A stretch of DNA of 64,000 nucleotides, from positions 311,725,840 through 311,789,839 of the forward strand of contig CM062820.1 of the NCBI GenBank assembly GCA_031772625.1. The letters are read 5' to 3'. The stretch is from Pinus tabuliformis. Taxonomy: Eukaryota; Streptophyta; Pinopsida; Pinales; Pinaceae. This document shows positions 1-10,618 of the stretch, piece after piece. The stretch's first letter is position 1. Every line of letters starts with the position of its first letter. The position numbers and the translations under genes are program-made. Under the pieces are notes generated by a model. It did no database searches. It saw only the letters and a program-made list of their open reading frames with translations, and was not told the origin of the DNA.

Positions 1-432
1 TTATGTAGAAAATGTAATACTTTGTATCCAGAGAAAATTGTGAAATAACCTAAACAATTGAGAAAATGAATAGTTGGATAATGTTGAAATCGCTAAGATG
101 TGAGATCAGGAAAGTATTCACTAGTGCAAATTTCTATGTTTTTCACTATTTGCTTACACATTATCACATGAAAAAATTGCATTGGTTATTTGTTCATATG
201 CAATTTAGGTTATAAGGGAAAAGAATATGCAAATACAAGAGGAAAAAGAAAATGTAATAGTAAATTGATGAGATGCATTGACTACTTCATGTGTTAAGAC
301 TTTTTCTAAAGTTCCGATTCTCATAAAGTAAGAAACGAGAAAATAAAAATCCATAAACAATTTCGAAAAAAAAAAAGAAATATGTTGTAGAGAAAATTGT
401 AGAAGAACCTAAGCAATTGAGAAAATGAAGTG
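1..432. other. Left flanking DNA, no gene, with direct duplication
   Basis: AT-rich sequence without a convincing open frame. A stretch at about 28-140 recurs at about 384-432 and then continues at 29201-29290, on the far side of element A. The two copies share the core caattgagaaaatgaa and, further along, ggaaagtattc followed by tctagtgcaaat-type sequence. This is an old direct duplication with a period of about 355 bp, whose second copy was split by the insertion of A. I see nothing else in this stretch. Confidence 0.6.
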
Positions 433-1028
433 TGTCGGCATTATGGCTAATGTGTTGTCCTTTATGGCAACCTATTTAACAAATATATACTTGATGCAAC
501 TTGTTTATAATATGAATAATTTGTAACTAATGCAGATAACAAGTATTATGATATAAGCATTACAGAAGGTATGGAAAAGAAATGGCAGTTCAGTTACAAA
601 TGGATGACAAATGTGAAGTTTGAGACCCCTGTGAAGAAAAGTTGTGTACATACACAATTTCTATAAACAAAAGTCACATACATAATATGAACCATGGAAA
701 AGTAGATACTAGGGGCCAGTACAATGGTAATTTCCCATAGTATTGTGCTGACAACATCTATTTGATCCTATCAATGAAGACTAACAACATTACCAAGGGA
801 TTTACCTGAGGTATTAGCAAAGGAAAAACCTATATAAGGAGAAGGAGATCAAGGGGCTATGTTTGCAATGTAATGGGTTCTTTTATATATGATGTGATCT
901 GAAACGGGTGTGCAATAGGGAGAAAGGAGAAGGCTCAGACCTGAAAGTGTATTGAGTACTAATAGTTGTACTTGACTAATTTGAATATCTAATGACGCAA
1001 GATCTATTTGAATGTGCTTGAAGTAATA
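433..1028 (+). repeat. 5' LTR of element A, first part
   Basis: Begins tgtcggcattatggc and matches the start of the 3' LTR at 27003. The LTR is interrupted at 1028 by the reverse LTR 1029-10618 and resumes at 10619. A TATA-like box lies at 831-838. Confidence 0.85.
831..838 (+). promoter_or_regulatory. TATA-like box in 5' LTR of A
   Basis: The sequence tatataag is followed by gagaaggagatcaagg. The same context, with TATA box, occurs in the 3' LTR at about 27410-27420 and in the LTRs of B and C, so it is probably the family's core promoter. Confidence 0.6.
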
Positions 1029-1422
1029 TGTAACAACCTCCGAGGTAAATGTGCATATAAAAAAAACATAATAGGAATAGAAATACAATAAACATATCAA
1101 CCATCAAAATCCATATATACATCAGTACATTTTCACATGAAAATCAAGGGAATGAAGTTTTTTTCATTAATAAATGCAATGAACCAACCAGAGACGGGAC
1201 TACCACATTCCACCTGACCATAGATTGGCTGAGCCAAGCCTCTCTTCATCCAATCACCCTCGTGCCATATTCCAAGCATGAATGTGGGTTCTTATAGAAC
1301 ACATCAATCAATACTCATCCAAGGCTTCAAGAGGCCACCCACCTCAACCCATCAAATAGTGATTCCACCTCATGGTCAGAAATCACCAAAAAACCATCAT
1401 CAGATTGGTCTCCGTCCAATCT

Positions 1423-1513
1423 TTCTAGGGCTTCTAGAGTGTTTTTCTAACCAAGGCTTCTAGAACTAGTAACTCAACTAACAACTTATACAGGGCTTCC
1501 AGAGCATTAGTTC
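1423..1513. repeat. Minisatellite of about 62 bp inside LTR L, left portion
   Basis: Units contain agggcttctagag, a short T-rich spacer, aaggcttctagaactag and taactcaac. The array continues at 9612-9901 on the other side of element B. Confidence 0.75.
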
Positions 1514-1884
1514 TGTTGGCATTATGGCACAGGTTTGGCACTATGGTACAGGTGTTGTCCTTGATGGCAACTCACTCAAATGGCAGATCATAGTTCAGGG
1601 TCTCAAAATGAAAGAAAATGAGGTCTACGCAGTTTCCTCGTAACAAAATCACTATACACATGGGTGTACCGATCAGAAGGCGCGTATACGTATGCACGCA
1701 CTTTCACGCAAAGAAAAGTGTGTACATATGGGAAAAATTATGGTTGGTCCATGGTATTTAGTCCAACATATATGAATCTATGGTTTTGGTCCTTGGTATT
1801 GCATTCCAAGTGTTGAACCCAGGTATTGGGTCCCTAGTATTAATTTTCAATGGTTTTGGACCATGGTTTGAGTAAGGGCTAAGA

Positions 1885-1893
1885 CTATAAAAA
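1885..1893 (+). promoter_or_regulatory. TATA box in 5' LTR of B
   Basis: The sequence ctataaaaa is followed by gagaaggagatcattt. It is conserved in the 3' LTR near 8460 and in remnant C near 38216. Confidence 0.65.
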
Positions 1894-2506
1894 GAGAAGG
1901 AGATCATTTGGCAAGGGTATGGACTTATGTGTTGAATATCTTGAGAGGAGCAAGATCTGGAATACTGGTGATTGGTTGGTGAGATATAGCTGGATCTGAA
2001 TCAAGGAGGAACCTGAGCATTACAAGATGGTTAAGTAGTATCATTGTGTGATTTTGATCTATTATATTTGGCGCATGATTAGATCTATATCTGATAATCT
2101 AGGTATAACTGATGATTGATTAAGTAAAAGGATAAAATATCTTTTATAGATCTGTACGCAAGTTCGGCACGGCAGAGGCACGTATACATGAAGGTTAAGC
2201 AAGTGAAGACTGTGTATACGCTGGTTGGCTTTGGGATAACTGCATATGTACGCAGGTTTCTATTGATGAAGTAGCGTACATCTCTTGAAATATGTTTTAG
2301 TTGCTTCAGTTTATTGATGCAGTGTTTTGGGTTCATAATTGGTGTCTGGTTACTGGTACTACTTTCTGGTTACAGCATTCTGAGAAGTTATTGGTTGATT
2401 CAGTATTTGTACACAGGAGATTGGTTGTTGTAGATCTACTTGATGTTTGATTGATATTCATGGATCCAGTATGAAAACTTATGAAACGTGGTCCCTGGAA
2501 GAAAAG

Positions 2507-2630
2507 AGAAGGTTGAAGCCTTCTGTAGGTCAGCACCTACGTACTAGTACCTCAGCTAGTACAAGAGCTAAGGGGGTTATAGCTCCCTTCCAGGAGAGTC
2601 TGGAGAATGAGAGAAGGTTGTAGCCTTCTG
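2507..2630 (+). promoter_or_regulatory. Hairpin cluster in LTR of B
   Basis: Successive perfect inverted repeats: AGAAGG..CCTTCT (2507-2524), GTAGGT-cagc-ACCTAC (2525-2540), the palindrome GTACTAGTAC (2541-2550), GAGCT..AGCTC/GGG..CCC around 2565-2590, and AGAAGG..CCTTCT (about 2612-2629). They lie downstream of the TATA box and upstream of the cccacattggg block, so they would be transcribed at both ends of the element RNA. Matching clusters occur in the 3' LTR (about 9085-9235), in remnant C (38890-39140, duplicated) and, with changed stems, in element A. Confidence 0.6.
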
Positions 2631-3014
2631 CAGGTTGTATAAGACTGCACCAGTACAGAATCCTTGTAAAAAGAAGTTTCTAATTGAAAGAAGATAGAGA
2701 CATATTGTAGCAGGTGGTTTTCACCCACATTGGGTTTCCACCTTATATCTTGTGTTATTTTGTGTGACTGTCTGCTCTAATTTTCTGTTCTTGCTTACTG
2801 TTATATGGTTCTGACACACAGATTAATGATCAACATCGGAAGAATAAATTAAAAATTATAAGTCTAGAAGTTATATGCGAGTTTCATTAGTTAGAGTTGC
2901 GTATACATGCTGTTTTCATTAACTTAAGTAGCGTATACAAATCTTTGTATAAATTGAAAAAGAATTTGACTTAATAATACTGATTCACCCCCCTCCTCAG
3001 TATTATTTTCAACA

Positions 3015-3034
3015 ATTAGTATCAAAGTAGGTCC
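3015..3034 (+). other. Primer binding site of B
   Basis: The sequence attagtatcaaagtagg immediately follows the 5' LTR and is a decayed form of the initiator Met-tRNA complement (tggtatcagagc) used by most plant copia elements. Confidence 0.75.
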
Positions 3035-3064
3035 TTCAGGAGAAGCTTGATCACTTGAAGGAAG

Positions 3065-4160
3065 ATCTATCATCCTGAGCAACTACAAAAAAGAAGCATC
3101 AATTAGGCCACCAATTTTTGATGGGAGCAACTTCGTCTATTGGAAGGTAAGAATCACTGCCTATCTTCAAGCTCTTCGTACAAAAGTTTGGGATATTGTG
3201 GAAACAGGATACACATTTCCTTCAGCAACTCCTACAGATACGACTGGTAAGAAGCAGTATGAAACAAATCCAAAGGCTATCAATACCCTATTAGGAAGTC
3301 TATCTCAATCAGAATTTGTCAAGGTTATGCAGCTCAAAACCACAAAAGAAATATGGGACAAGATTGTTCTGAGCTATGAAGGAGATGATCAGGTAAAACG
3401 AACAAAACTTCAAACTCTCAAAATTCAATATGAAAATCTTAGAATGTACAATGATGAAAGCGTGGCTAACTATTTCCTTCGTATAGATGAGATTGTTAAT
3501 TGTATGAAAAACTTGGGTGAAGAAATAAAAGAAGTTGTTTTGGTTGAAAAGGTTCTAAGATCTTTGTCTCCTAAGTTTGATTCAAAAGTTTCTGCCATAG
3601 AAAAAAAGCAGAACCTACAGAGCCTTACCATGTCACAGCTGCACAAAATCCTAACTGCTTATGAAATGAGAAAAGGTGGACCATCAGATAGGAGAGAAGC
3701 TGCATTCAAAGCATCAGGAAAAGGAGATTACAATGAGTCAGAAGAAGAGGAAGAATCTAATTTTGTCAAGAACCTTCAATGGGAAACTGGAAGATTCAGG
3801 GGTAAGCTACCTTTCAAATGCTTTGCTTGTGGGAGAGTCGGTCATTATGTTGCCAAATGTCCTCACAAAGACAAGCTTGACAAAGGCAAGGAACAAGTTA
3901 GATGGAACAGGAAACAGAATGTAAGTAAGAAGAGCTATTATACACATGAAGACAATGATGGACTTTCAAATAGCGATGAAGAGGAACAAGGTAATGATTA
4001 TAGACTTTTGATGGCTTTCTTGGATGCCATGACTAGGGAAGCTAAAAAACAAAGGAGTATGACTGGGATCATGAAAAGAACCTACAATAACTTTTCTGCT
4101 CTTGAAAATGAAATAGAATGTTCTATTTGTAACAACTTTGGTCATGAATATTATGAATGA
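3065..4160 (+). mobile_element. gag region of B
   Basis: Fossil gag with the plant copia N-terminal signature (F-D-G-S-N-F..Y-W-K), a UBN2-like central domain and a CCHC zinc knuckle (CFACGRVGHYVAKC at about 3820-3862) followed by an acidic and basic tail. The gag is compact compared with that of A. Confidence 0.85.
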
Positions 4161-4279
4161 AAGAGTAGGTTTTGAAAAATAACTCAGAAGGAGCAATCTT
4201 CATTAAGTCCCAAAACATGGAGAAAGAAAGAACCGCTACCATAAAGATGTGGGATAGCCTTATATGCAGAAGGACAGGA

Positions 4280-7200
4280 GAATCAGTGGTACATCGATAG
4301 TGGATGCTCAAAACATATGACAGGTGATAAAGATAAACTTCAGTCATATAGTGCCTTAGAAAAGGAAAATAAGGTCTCATTTGGAAATGACACCCCTGCA
4401 CTCATAAAAGGTAAAGGTTCTGTTCTTTTGAAAGAAAAGGTCAAGGCTAGAAATTTTATGTATGTTGATGGCTTAAATCATAATTTATTAAGTGTCAATC
4501 AAATGTGTGATCAAGGAAATGAAGTAATATTTCGATCAAATGGATGCATTGTTCATGAGCTTGATACAGGAGAAATAGTGATCAAAGGAATAAGAACTCC
4601 AAATAATTTATATATACTCAAGGGAGGAGAACAACAATGCTATCTAAGCAAGAATGATGAACACTAGCTATGGCACAGAAGATTGGGGCGTCTATGCTTC
4701 TCACAGATAAGGAAAGCATGCAAATGTCAGGCGGTTCGTGATCTACCTGACATTAGAATTCCAGACAATACAATATGCAAATCATGTCAATTTGGTAAGC
4801 AAACCAGAACTAATTTCCCTGAAAAGGAAGGATCAGCTAGCAGGCCACTTGAACTTGTCCATACTGATGTATGTGGTCCATCTAGGAAAAGGTCACCTCG
4901 AGGAGAAGAATACTTTATATTGTTCATTAACGTCTTTTCCAGGATGTGTTGGATAGGACATATGAAGCATAAAGATGAAGCTTTCAAAAATTTCAAATCA
5001 TTCAAAGCCTTGGTGGAAAATGAATCAAATCGTAGAATCAAATGTCTCAGGTCTGATCGAGGAGGGGAATTTACCTCGAATGAGTTTTTTTATTTTTGTG
5101 AAGAACATGGAATAAGAAGGGAATTCTCTACTGCTAGAACTCCTCAGCAAAATGGAGTAGTGGAAAGGATGAATAGAATGGTTCAACAAATGGCTCGTGT
5201 TATGCTTGATGAGTCTGGAACTCCCTCGACCTTCTGGGGTGAAGCCACATTTGTTGCAGTTACTATTCTCAATAAAACAAATATCCGGGTAAACAACACT
5301 CAGACTCCTCATGAACTTTGGTATGGTCAGACTCCCACGGTAAAATACTTCAAAATTTTGGAAGCAAATGCTACATCAAGAAGAATGACGAAAATCTTAG
5401 CAAGTTTGAACCTAGAGTAGATGAAGGCATTCTCCTTGGTTACTCTCCCCATATCAAAGCATACAAGTGTTGCAATAAAAGACTTGGAAAAATTGTTGAA
5501 AGTGTTGATGTAGTGGTTGATGAAGAAGGAAACACTCCTAGGCAAGTAAAATCTGAAGATTTCGAAGATGATGAGGACTATCCATCGACATCAAATCAGA
5601 TTCATGATGAAAAAGAAACCCATGAGGCACCAGAAGAACAGATAAGGATAGAAGAAAAGAGTCCATCCAGGTACGTTCATAAGAATCATCTAGAATCTCA
5701 AATTTTGGGGCAGAAAGAGGCAGGGGTACAGACAAGAAGAACCATTTCGGAAGCTTCAAGCTATCTAGCATTGCTCTCCTCCACTGAACCACAACATGTA
5801 AGAGAGGCATGCAAAGATGAATGCTAGGTAAATGCCATGGAGGAAGAACTTGAGCAGATTGAAAAGAATAACACTTGGGAGTTGGTTCCTAGACCAAAAG
5901 ATAAGAATGTCATAGGAAAAAAATGGATATTAAAAAATAACTTGATTGAAAATGGAGATGTGATTAGAAACAAGGCTAGACTTGTTTGCAAAGGGTATGC
6001 TCAACAAGAAGGGATAGACTTTGAAGAAACTTTTTGTACTAGTTGCTAGACTTGAGGCCATAAGAATGTTCGTTGCTCTTTCTAGCTTTCAGAAGTTCAA
6101 AGTATTTCAAATGGACGTGAAGTCCGCCTTCCTCAATGGAGACTTGGATGAAGAAGTATATATTGAACAACCAGATGGGTTTATTCTTGGAAATGATCCA
6201 AAACTTGTATGCAGACTCAAAAAGTCTCTCTATGGCCTTAAACAGGCTCCAAGGGCTTGGTATTATCGGTTGGATAAGTACCTCCATCAACAAGGTTTTA
6301 TAAAAGGATCAATTGATAACAATCTTTATATAAAAATTGATAGTGATAAGTTGCTAATACTTGTTGTGTATGTTGATGATATCATCTTTGATAGCAATGA
6401 AGAAGACATGAGTCAAAATCTTTCCTTGGTAATGCAGAAAGAGTTTGAAATGTCCATGCTTGGTGAGTTCAAATATTTTCTTGGTTTACAAATCCAACAA
6501 AACAAAGACGGCATATTTCTATCACAAACCAAGTATGTCAAGTAGATCTTGAAGAAATATGGGATGGAGGATTCGAAACCAGTATGTACCCCTATGGTAA
6601 CAGGATGCAGCCTCAGTGCAAAGGATGAATTAGCAATAGTACATCAACCAACCTATAGATCCATGATTGGTAGTCTAGTCTATCTAACAGGTACCCAACC
6701 AGACATTACGCATGTAGTGGGAATAGTTGGAAGGTTTTAGGCAAATCGAAAGGAAAATCATCTTCAGGCAGTTAAGAGAATTTTCAAGTATCTTCAAGGA
6801 ACTCAAAACTATGGTTTACGGTATCCTAGAGGTACAGATCTCACACTTCATGCATATACAGATGCGGATTGGGCAGGAAGTGTGGATGACAGAAAAAGCA
6901 CTGGTGGTGGTGCATTCTTCATGGGTCCTAGATTAGTATCTTGGTTCAGCAAGAAACAAAGTTCTATTGCACTATCTATAGCTGAAGCAGAATATGTAGC
7001 TGTTGCATCTTGCTACACACAACTCCTTTGGATGATGCAAACATTGCAAGACCTTCAAGTCACTTGTACTCCACCTATCTCCATTTTTTGTGATAATACA
7101 AGTGCAATTAGTATTTCAAAGAATCCTATCATGCATTCAAAGACTAAGCACATACCGATCAAGTATCATTTTCTCCAGGAACAAGTTCTTGAACAAAAGG

Positions 7201-7290
7201 TCAAATTGGAGTATGTTCCCTCTAAGGAACAAGTTGTTGATATCCCTCAACAAACCTCTGCCCAGGGAGACATTTGAATACCTCAGACAG
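4280..7290 (+). mobile_element. pol region of B: protease, integrase, RT, RNase H
   Basis: Order typical of Ty1/copia. The protease area carries a D-S-G..H-M-T-G signature near 4300. The GAG-pre-integrase and integrase core follow at about 4680-5420, with the S-D-R-G-G-E-F and P-Q-Q-N-G-V-V-E-R motifs. RT spans about 5830-6740 with QMDVKSAFLNG and YVDD motifs, and RNase H about 6830-7290 with the Y-T-D-A-D-W-A-G start. The region as a whole is broken; the breaks are counted under element B. Confidence 0.88.
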
Positions 7291-7329
7291 AAGCTGGGGG
7301 TAGTTGATGCATCATCTTACTGTTGAATC

Positions 7330-8087
7330 TTGTCTGTTTTAGAGAAAAGTGGTTTTACGTGAGTTGAATGAGGAGGATCTGTGTACATATGCCGGTTTAT
7401 TAAGGTACAGTCATGTATATGTTGGTTTGAAGAAAAGTTGTGGGGCCAGGCTCAGGATGAAAAGAGTCTGATATGGGTCTAACAGAGACCATCTGGCACA
7501 GGTTCAGGGGGAGCATATACTCTTCTAAAAATGCATTATCTTAGAAGATCTTGGTTCAAATTCATAGTTGGTTTGATTTCAGGTGGAACAGGTGCAGAAG
7601 GTGAACATGGGTGTTGGTCTGAATAATGATTGACAAATGCTACTGATGTTTGTTTTTGATAACTGTCAGAGTCTTGCTATAGATATTTTGTCTCTATGTC
7701 TTATATTTCTTTTATCAAGGTCATGTAACAGCCCATTTTGGTTTCCCCACTATGCCTGGGATGAATGATGTAATGTTCTTATTTTATCATGTATCCCCAC
7801 TTGGTTGGGTGGATGAGTCAATACTAGTATATTCCCATTTGGATGGGAATTGGGTGTATGTATGAGTCCTTGGTGATAGGAAGGTCATTTATGATGTATA
7901 AAGTCATGTTTCTTTTGTAGAACATCTTCTTGCGGACCTTGCCTATAGTCAGGGGGAGCTTGGACAACACAGTAGAGCAGAGATTTCAGCATGTATTCAG
8001 GGGGAGCATAACCCTTTGCCCTTGATGTCAAAGGGGGAGAATGATTTTGAGTGACTTGGGGTTGCCATCAAGTCCAAAGGGGGAGAT
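7330..8087 (+). other. Non-coding tail of B with repeated purine tracts and PPT
   Basis: No open frame. Purine tracts of the cagggggagc or aaagggggaga type recur near 7504, 7951, 7997 and 8031, and the last (8076-8087, aaagggggagat) abuts the 3' LTR and is the functional-type PPT. Multiple PPT-like tracts before the 3' LTR are reported for the Sirevirus lineage. Confidence 0.7.
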
Positions 8088-9611
8088 TGTTGGCATTATG
8101 GCACAGGTTTGGGACTATGGCATAGGTGTTGTCCTTGATGGCAACTCACTCAAATGGCAAACCACATTTCAGGGTCTCAAAATGAAAGAAAATGAGGTAT
8201 ACGCAGGTTCCTCGTAACAAAATTGTGCATACATGCGGGTGTACCGATTAGAAGGCGCGTATACATATGCACACACTTTCATGGAAAGAAAAGCGTGTAA
8301 ATATGGGAAAACTTATGTTTGGTCCATGGTATTTAGTCCGACATAATTGAATATATGGTTTTGGTCCTTGGTACTGCATTCCAAGTGTTGAACCCAGGTA
8401 TTGCGTCCCTAGTATTAATTTTAAATGGTTTTGGACCATGGTTTGAGTAAGGGCTAAGACTATAAAAAGAGAAGGAGATCATTTGGCAAGGGTATGGACT
8501 TATGTGTTGAATATCTTGAGAGGAGCAAGATCTGGAATACTGGTGATTGGTTAGTGAGATATAGCTGGATCTAAATCAAGGAGGAACCTAAGCATTACAA
8601 GATGGTTAAGTAGTATCATTGTGTGATTTTGATCTATTATATTTGGTGCATGATTAGATCTATAAATTTGATAATCTGGGTATAACTGATGACTGATTAA
8701 GTAAAAGGATAAATTATCTTTTATAGATCTGTATGCAGGTTTGGCACAGCAGAGGTGCGTATACACGCAAGTTAAGCAAGTGAAGACTGCGTATACGCTG
8801 GTTGGCTTTGGCATAACTGTGTATGTATGCAGGTTTCTATTGATGAAGTAGCGTACATCTATTGAAATATGTTTTAGCTGCTTCAATTTATTGCTATAGT
8901 GTTCTGGGTTCAGAATTGGTGTCTGGTTACTGGTTACTGGTACTACTTTTTGGTTACAACATTCTGAGAAGTTATTGGTTGATTCAGTATTTGTACAAAG
9001 GAGATTGGTTGTTGCAGATCTACTTGATGTTTGATTGATATTCATGGATCCAATCTTAAAATTTATGAAATGTGGTCCCTGGAAGAAAAGAGAAGGTTGA
9101 AGCCTTCTGTAGGTCAGCACCTATGTACTAGTACCTCAGCTAGTACAAGAGCTAAGGTGGTTGTAGCTCCCTTCCAGGAGAGTCTGGAGAACAAGATAAG
9201 GTTGTAGCCTTTTGTAGGTTGAAGCCTACGTGCTAGTATAATACTGCACCAGTACAAAATCCTTATAAAAAGAAGCTTCTAATTGAAAGAAGATAGAGAC
9301 ATATTGCAACAGGTGGTTTTCACCCACATTGGGTTTCCACCTTATATCTTGTGTTATTTTGTGTGACTGTCTGCTCTACTTTTCTGTTCCTGCTTACTGT
9401 TATATGGTTCTGACACACAGATTAATGATCAACATCTAAAGAATAAATTAAATTATAAGTCTGGAAGTTATACGCGAGTTTCATTAGTTAGAGTTGCATA
9501 TACACACTGTTTTCATTAACTTAAGTAGCGTATACAAATCTTTGTATAAATTGAAAAAGAATTTGACTTAATAATACTTATTCAACCCCCCTCTCAGTAT
9601 TATTTTCAACA
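8088..9611 (+). repeat. 3' LTR of B
   Basis: Collinear with 1514-3014 over its whole length, with about 7% substitutions in the first 390 bases by eye. Same TATA box, hairpin cluster and terminal sequence. Confidence 0.92.
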
Positions 9612-9901
9612 AGTCCAATCAAGGCTTCAAGAAATAGTAACTCACCGCACAACTTATACAGGGCTTCTAAAGTGTTTGTACAACCAAGGCTTCCAGGACT
9701 AGTAACTCAACCCACCAAGGGCTTTGTTTGTCCAACCAGTGCTTCTAAGACTAGTAACTCAACCTAAGCTGTTACAGGGCTTCTAGAGCGTTTTTTCAAC
9801 TAGGGCTTCAAGGACTAGTAACTCAACCCAAGCTATTACAGGTCTTCCAGAGCATTTGTTCAACCAGGGCTTCCAGGACTAATAACTCGACCCAAGCTGT
9901 A
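9612..9901. repeat. Minisatellite of about 62 bp inside LTR L, right portion
   Basis: Four to five diverged units with the pattern cagggcttctagag, ttcaaccagggcttc, aggactagtaactcaaccc. With 1423-1513 it forms one array of about six units, split when copia B inserted. The related LTR at 59443-60706 shows no such array at the matching place. Confidence 0.75.
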
Positions 9902-10305
9902 GAAACATGAGAACCAACAAAAACAAAGCAATCAAAGTAAACGCACAATCACCATGACTATCCAGGAAATGGCAAGGCTAGGTAATCCACTATCGATCCA
10001 GACAATCCTCCATGCCAATTACAAATCATAACCAAGAACCACATGCATGTGCCATGCATGCCAAAACTAGTGAAGAAATCATACATGCAACTTGGTACCT
10101 GCAAGAAAATCTGATGTAGTTGCTGATGCCGATGCCTTCTTGCACTTTCCTACTCTTCCTTTGCTTTCTTGCTCCAAGAATCCAAGTATGCCACACCCTC
10201 CAACAATGATCCAAGAAAACTCTAAGTATCCAAGAGTATGAAAGAGAGAGAGAATAATGACAGAGCTCCAAAACTAAACTGATCAAGTCTTTCCCACTGA
10301 TCCTC

Positions 10306-10325
10306 ATAAGCCTTTTTATTAATGA
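10306..10325 (-). promoter_or_regulatory. TATA-like box of LTR L (reverse strand)
   Basis: On the reverse strand the sequence reads ttaataaaaaggcttatgag, followed by a leader containing a CT-rich stretch. The related LTR at 59443 has aaaaaggcataaaagc at the matching place. Confidence 0.45.
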
Positions 10326-10618
10326 GGCCTCTATTTTCTTCATTTTCCATTATTTTCCTTCAATTTCCTCCTCACATGCAAAATGTGATCTTTCACCTTC
10401 CTTTTCTCCTAATTTCCATTATTTTCATAAATAAATGTGCCAAAATACCTTTTTGCCTCTTTAATTCCATAGCCATTGCCTTTGCCAATTTCCTTAACCA
10501 TAAACAACCAAATGAACACCCCCTACGATGTCTTTCCCACCGTTCATCTTGGAATACATGCCCCATCATCCGTGGTATTTATATATTTTTACATGGAATT
10601 TTCACAAGGGTTGTTACA

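Larger units (their letters stand above)
1514..3014 (+). repeat. 5' LTR of B
   Basis: Starts tgttggcattatgg and ends tattattttcaaca, with TG...CA termini. It holds a TATA box at 1885-1893, many GTATAC-centred words, a hairpin cluster at 2507-2630, and the copia-typical phrase cccacattgggtttccacc near 2730. Confidence 0.92.
1514..9611 (+). mobile_element. Copia element B, Sirevirus-like, nearly complete in outline but broken
   Basis: Complete copia layout: 5' LTR 1514-3014, PBS 3015-3034, gag about 3065-4160, protease about 4280-4670, integrase about 4680-5500, RT about 5830-6740, RNase H about 6830-7290, a non-coding tail with repeated purine tracts, then the 3' LTR 8088-9611. Flanks are agttc (1509-1513) and agtcc (9612-9616), a 5-bp duplication with one mismatch. 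LTR divergence over the first 390 bases is about 7% by eye, so it is the youngest LTR element here. It is broken, with about eight breaks in the coding region. Repeated cagggggagc-type tracts before the PPT are a feature reported for Sireviruses. The insertion lies in a minisatellite within LTR L. Confidence 0.92.
1029..10618 (-). mobile_element. Solo-type LTR (family L) inserted in A and interrupted by B
   Basis: Begins tgtaacaacct and ends agggttgttaca, giving TG...CA ends that are inverted over about 10 bp. It is flanked by taata and taatc, a 5-bp target duplication with one mismatch. The host LTR of A reads straight across the site when compared with 27603-27625. Without B it is about 1.49 kb. 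Read on the reverse strand it matches the block 59443-60706, including a TATA-like box followed by a transcribed-looking leader, so it is best read as a lone LTR rather than a DNA transposon. Family L is not identified; LTRs beginning TGTAACA are common among plant Ty3/gypsy elements. No internal coding region is left. Confidence 0.65.

Noticed and set aside
8551-9120. 189-codon reverse-strand open frame in the 3' LTR of B
   Set aside because: Lies wholly inside an LTR. The matching 5' LTR region has it only in pieces, and composition reflects the repeated gtatac and hairpin words.
1029-10618. DNA transposon with 10-bp terminal inverted repeats (tgtaacaacc / ggttgttaca)
   Set aside because: The ends are also TG...CA, the flanks fit a 5-bp duplication, and the related copy at 59443 has a TATA box and a PBS-like site after it. 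A lone LTR explains all of this better.
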